Assembly: GCA_039819065.1 (NCBI GenBank)
Contig: JBCBSS010000040.1
Coordinates: forward strand, 1-52,197
Source of the DNA: JBCBSS01 sp039819065
Lineage (GTDB): Bacteria > Bacteroidota > Bacteroidia > Cytophagales > Cyclobacteriaceae
Direction of reading: 5' to 3'
DNA length: 52,197 nucleotides
Part shown: positions 48,896 to 52,197 of the stretch, piece by piece
Position numbering within the stretch: position 1 is the stretch's first letter
Layout: every line of letters starts with the position of its first letter
The notes under the pieces: model-generated
Told to the model about the DNA's origin: nothing
Databases searched by the model: none
The model's input: the letters and a program-made list of their open reading frames with translations, nothing else
Position numbers and translations under genes: made by a program

Positions 48896-51514
48896 CTATT
48901 CACTTCTCAAACTCTCTGCTATATTGACCTTAGCTGATTTTGCGGTTTGAGACATCACAGTAATCCAAGCCACAAGTATCATGAGTGTAGCCGCTACAAT
49001 GAAATATTTGGGTGCCAAATCAATACTGAAAGCAAAACCTTCCAGCCAACTTTGCATAAGAAAATAACTGACAGGCACACCTATGATAATAGATATAGCA
49101 ATCACTTTGATAAACTCGAAAGAGAGTAAGAAGACGATTGCACCTATGAATGATCCATGTAGTTTTCTAATGGCAATTTCCTTCCTTCTTTTTCTTACAG
49201 TAAAAGAGGCCAGTCCAAAAATTCCCAGACACGAAACAATAATAGCAATGGCCGTGAAATAGGTAGACAACCTAGCTACCCTGGTTTCTGCTTGATAAAG
49301 GTCGTTATACTGCTGATCGATAAACTCGAATTCAAATGGAATATCAGCGTGAATTTCTTCATAGTAGTTTTGGATTCTCGAAATAGTTGCCTGTTCAGCT
49401 CCATCAGTAAGCCTTAACATGACACTCCCTCCGTTAGGCGAATACCGGATAAAAGTAGGCTTAATATTCTCTCTGAGAGAATGGATATTAAAATTAGCTA
49501 CTACACCAATAATCTGTTTAGGTTCGTCAGAGTCCATGACTATTTGCCCGACTACATTATCAAAACCCATTAAATCGGCTGTAGCTTTGTTGATAATGAG
49601 TTTAGAAGACTCATCGCCGAATGCATTAGAAAAGTCTCGCCCCTCTAATAATTCTATGCCCAACGTCTCAATAAACCCTGCCCCAACTTGAGGTCTGCCA
49701 AAGCTAATTTCCTGTTCGGGGGTCTGACCATCCCAGGTGAATCCACCACCTTGGCCAGGGTTTCCTACAATAGTACCCTGTGTCATATTAGTAGCCGAAA
49801 CCACACCAGAAATGTTTTCCAAGGCAGCTATAAACGTCTTGGGTGTATAACCATACCCACCTTTCATCTTAAAATGAATCAGATCATCGCGATCGTAACC
49901 AATATCGGTAGTCTGTACAAATGTGATTTGTTGATTTATCACCATAAAAGCAATCACAAAGATTAGTGATATACTGAATTGGAAGATTACGAGAGCTTTT
50001 CTAATCAGTGTTTCACTTATTGATTTGCTTTTTGAAATACCAAAGGCTGAGCCTTTTAATATGGCTATTGGTTTGAACCCCGATATATAGAAAGCGGGGT
50101 AACTTCCTGCACTTATACCAACAATCAAGGTAAGACCTAAAATCACCAGGCTGTCTACCAAATTAAATTGGAGTGCCAGATTCTTAGACACCAGCTCGTT
50201 AAACCCCGGGAGCAATAGTGCTACCACACCCAAGGCAATAAATAATGAAATAAAAGACATTACTATGGTTTCAGTAAGAAGCTGATTCACTAAAGCACTT
50301 CTGTTTGATCCTAATGCTTTTTTTACACCTATCTCTTTCATTTTTTGTGTAGCCTGAGCTGTGGAAAGATTAATGAAGTTAATACAAGCAATAAGTACTA
50401 TGAAAATGGCTATTGTGGAAAACAGTTGTGTGTATTTTGCCCTACCAGCAACCGGTTTACCACCCTGATAATCACCATATAAATAACGGTCAGAGTATTT
50501 CTGTAAAAAAAGCTCTGATCCCTTCCTATCAACAGGTTCTTTTTGTTCCAACCACCCTTGAATCTTGCCATTAAAGGCATCTATATCTGCTCCTTCGGCC
50601 AGTAAAACAAAAGTTTCTGCTTCATCACCATTCCAGTCAATGACCCATTCATTAGCTGAGGTAAATAGTTCAATATCCAGAACCATGTCAAACTTGAGTG
50701 TTGAATTGAAAGGCACTTTTTCAAATACCGCAGAAATCTCCATTAATCCCTTATATGCATAATGTTTTACCTCGATGGATTTACCTATGACGTTATCTGA
50801 ACTGCCAAATAACCTTTCTGCAAGGTCAGTAGAAATGGCAACCGATTTAGAATCGGTGAAAACCCTGTCTTGATTGCCTTGCTGGAGAGGGAAGGAAAAT
50901 AGGTTAAAAAACTGGTTTCCTGCCAATAATACTTCTGTTTTGATATGGGTGTCGCCAACAGTAGCAATTCCTTCCGATCCCCGCCTTAATGCAAGAGCAA
51001 AGTCCACCTCAGGTAAATCCATTTCAAAAGATTGTGCAAGAGGTATTGGAGTTCGCCAGTTAGTATGGATTCCATTGGGTCGTTGGTTGTTCTGCATTAC
51101 CTGGTACAAACGGTCGTCATTTTTATGAAAGCTATCTACTTTCATTTCGTCTGCAATCCATAAGTAGATTAGAATGGCGCTTGCAAGTCCGCTGGCCAAA
51201 CCAAAGAGATTGATAAAGAAGGTGCTTTTGAAGCGTTTAAAGCCTCTTATTGAGATAAGGATATTATGTTTTAACATGGCGATAGTATTAATTGAGTATA
51301 GGCTTTTCCCTTTTGAAAAAAGATAGATAATGATGCTGAATACTTCCATTAAGTAGATAAACTTGGCTTTGAATACTCCTTTAGTTGCTACATTGGCCGT
51401 GAATAGCTCTTCCAAATCCCAACGGGCAGTGGAAAGAAAATCATAAGAACAGAAGCTCTCAAGAAGCCACTTACCAAGTCTTGGAGGTTTTGCCCTTTTA
51501 CGTCTTGCGTTCAT
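48896..51514 (-). CDS. MacB/FtsX-type ABC permease with N-terminal permease-prefix domain
   Basis: 872 aa, started at the ATG overlapping the PadR stop (ATGA). Residues 1-75 are a prefix domain (PRLGKWLLESFCSYDFLSTARWDLEELF) as in permease-prefix-2 proteins. Then comes a helix, a periplasmic MacB-core-like domain (about 130-380), an FtsX domain (FIVLIACINFINLSTAQATQKMKEIGVKKALGSNRS), and a second periplasmic domain plus FtsX unit ending in FTVRKRRKEIAIRKLHGS. No ATPase is encoded nearby, so it must pair with one elsewhere. Such proteins export peptides, lipids or antibiotics, or act mechanically. It is coupled to the PadR gene. Confidence 0.9.
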   Translation of the reverse strand: MNARRKRAKPPRLGKWLLESFCSYDFLSTARWDLEELFTANVATKGVFKAKFIYLMEVFSIIIYLFSKGKSLYSINTIAMLKHNILISIRGFKRFKSTFFINLFGLASGLASAILIYLWIADEMKVDSFHKNDDRLYQVMQNNQRPNGIHTNWRTPIPLAQSFEMDLPEVDFALALRRGSEGIATVGDTHIKTEVLLAGNQFFNLFSFPLQQGNQDRVFTDSKSVAISTDLAERLFGSSDNVIGKSIEVKHYAYKGLMEISAVFEKVPFNSTLKFDMVLDIELFTSANEWVIDWNGDEAETFVLLAEGADIDAFNGKIQGWLEQKEPVDRKGSELFLQKYSDRYLYGDYQGGKPVAGRAKYTQLFSTIAIFIVLIACINFINLSTAQATQKMKEIGVKKALGSNRSALVNQLLTETIVMSFISLFIALGVVALLLPGFNELVSKNLALQFNLVDSLVILGLTLIVGISAGSYPAFYISGFKPIAILKGSAFGISKSKSISETLIRKALVIFQFSISLIFVIAFMVINQQITFVQTTDIGYDRDDLIHFKMKGGYGYTPKTFIAALENISGVVSATNMTQGTIVGNPGQGGGFTWDGQTPEQEISFGRPQVGAGFIETLGIELLEGRDFSNAFGDESSKLIINKATADLMGFDNVVGQIVMDSDEPKQIIGVVANFNIHSLRENIKPTFIRYSPNGGSVMLRLTDGAEQATISRIQNYYEEIHADIPFEFEFIDQQYNDLYQAETRVARLSTYFTAIAIIVSCLGIFGLASFTVRKRRKEIAIRKLHGSFIGAIVFLLSFEFIKVIAISIIIGVPVSYFLMQSWLEGFAFSIDLAPKYFIVAATLMILVAWITVMSQTAKSAKVNIAESLRSE

Positions 51515-51849
51515 GACTTTAACCAATTGATTTTTGGCTGAGGAAGACGATTGAAAAGCTCATTACGCATATTCCTGACCTCATTCAATACTATTACTCC
51601 TTCTTTGGTGATATCATAGTATTGCTTGCGCCTTCCCCCTTGCTTTTCTGTTATACCACCAATTCTGGAACTGACCCATCCCTTTTCTTCTAGGCGCTGA
51701 AGGGCAGCATACAGTGCACCAAGGCTTATCTTTTTTTTAAGCTGATGCTCGAGTTCCATTTTAATGGTGACTCCATAGGCATTGTCTTGAAGAGCCCCCG
51801 TTGAGAGAAGTACCAATTCCTCAAATGCGCCCAAGGTAGTCTTTTTCAT
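51511..51849 (-). CDS. PadR family transcriptional regulator
   Basis: 112 aa from MKKTTLGAFEELVLLSTGAL; the longer ORF upstream of this ATG is not conserved in look. The winged helix (YGVTIKMELEHQLKKKISLGALYAALQRLEEKGWVSSRI) and the KQGGRRKQYYDITKEG wing are typical of PadR. The stop overlaps the permease ATG by four bases (ATGA), so it most likely regulates its own operon. This PadR plus prefix-domain permease pair is a recurrent Bacteroidota arrangement. The signal is unknown. Confidence 0.93.
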   Translation of the reverse strand: MKKTTLGAFEELVLLSTGALQDNAYGVTIKMELEHQLKKKISLGALYAALQRLEEKGWVSSRIGGITEKQGGRRKQYYDITKEGVIVLNEVRNMRNELFNRLPQPKINWLKS

Positions 51850-52046
51850 TTCTTCTTTTTTTGGTAATAAATAGGAAAAATAAACATTTCTTACGAAAAA
51901 GAGTACAAATATTTTCCAAGGTTGCTTCCTAAGAAAAAAATCTTTGATATTTCGGCTGATTACAGGGGAGGGAGCCCACATCCTTAATCGTCATAGTTGT
52001 TTGTATAATTCCTCATTCAATCTACATCTAACAAACACTATCATCC

Positions 52047-52172
52047 ATGAGCCAAAGCGTTATTTGCAAAGGCTGGTGTGTTAAGATACTTTTAAAGGAA
52101 TTTGAAAGTCCGGCTTACGGAGGACAGTTTGACGTTAGTTATTATCTGTACGAACCAATCACTAAAACATGA
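52047..52172 (+). CDS. short hypothetical ORF, 41 aa, translationally coupled to the next gene
   Basis: It reads MSQSVICKGWCVKILLKEFE and ends with the ATGA overlap that starts the next ORF at the window edge. It is too short to classify, but the stop/start overlap and the plausible composition make a genuine coupled small gene possible. It is divergent from the PadR gene. Confidence 0.35.
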   Translation: MSQSVICKGWCVKILLKEFESPAYGGQFDVSYYLYEPITKT

Positions 52173-52197
52173 AGCAAATGAAGTTTCCATTTCTTTT
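52169..52197 (+). CDS. start of a gene truncated by the window end
   Basis: An ATG overlapping the previous stop opens a frame (MKQMKFPFL) that runs off the window. Its basic-then-hydrophobic start may be a signal peptide; nothing more can be said. Confidence 0.35.

Overview
The window looks like chromosomal DNA of a free-living, probably marine gliding member of the Bacteroidota (Cytophagales-like). The evidence is a type IX secretion C-terminal (CHU_C/gliding) sorting domain, many lipoproteins, a Y_Y_Y/beta-propeller/LuxR regulator, start sites without strong Shine-Dalgarno sequences, one TTG/TAnnTTTG-type promoter, and a laminarin (beta-1,3-glucan) degradation locus. No rRNA or tRNA gene was seen.

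Layout. (1) 0-7 kb: two unknown genes, two tandem TspO-like membrane proteins, a lipoprotein, and a giant secreted protein with 18 BspA/DUF285-type repeats. (2) 7.1-12 kb: an ECF sigma factor overlapping a membrane TPR gene. Divergent from them are a 56-codon ORF that looks like a double-glycine leader peptide with a Cys/Ser/Thr-rich core (RiPP/lanthipeptide precursor type) and a 1015-residue TPR-CHAT caspase-like protease. This is the first candidate for an undescribed system. (3) 12.2-14.4 kb: a fatty acid desaturase, then a 1.1 kb non-coding stretch carrying a tandem repeat of about 327 nt studded with short perfect palindromes. (4) 14.4-35.7 kb: the laminarin locus on the minus strand. It encodes a clan GH-A glycosidase fused to a predicted outer-membrane beta-barrel, two glycan-binding lipoproteins, a GH16 laminarinase, a GH149-like beta-1,3-glucan phosphorylase, a GH17 lipoprotein, a GH30, a GPH/MFS sugar symporter fused to GH17, and a free cytoplasmic-type GH17. 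A divergent membrane-bound LuxR-type regulator stands at its head. No SusC/SusD pair is present. The proposed flow is: surface cutting and binding, periplasmic debranching and trimming, uptake, then cytoplasmic phosphorolysis and GH17 processing. (5) 35.9-40.2 kb: a lipoprotein, then an HxlR-type regulator divergent from a quinone oxidoreductase/SDR/luciferase-like operon. (6) 40.2-48.9 kb: a mosaic of unrelated small genes (DUF4437 lipoprotein, frameshifted secreted protein, GNAT, erythromycin-esterase-like, YdeI/DUF1905, unknown secreted and membrane proteins, DUF5687 ABC transporter). These are separated by long imperfect inverted repeats with integron attC-like architecture and by a family of 24-nt palindromes about 20-35 nt upstream of start codons. 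This is the second candidate system: a gene-cassette array without a visible integrase. (7) 48.9-52.2 kb: a PadR regulator overlapping a MacB/FtsX-type permease, and the start of another operon.

All calls come from reading the sequence and from memory of the families; no database search was run. Family names are strongest where catalytic motifs are visible and weakest for the unknown genes.
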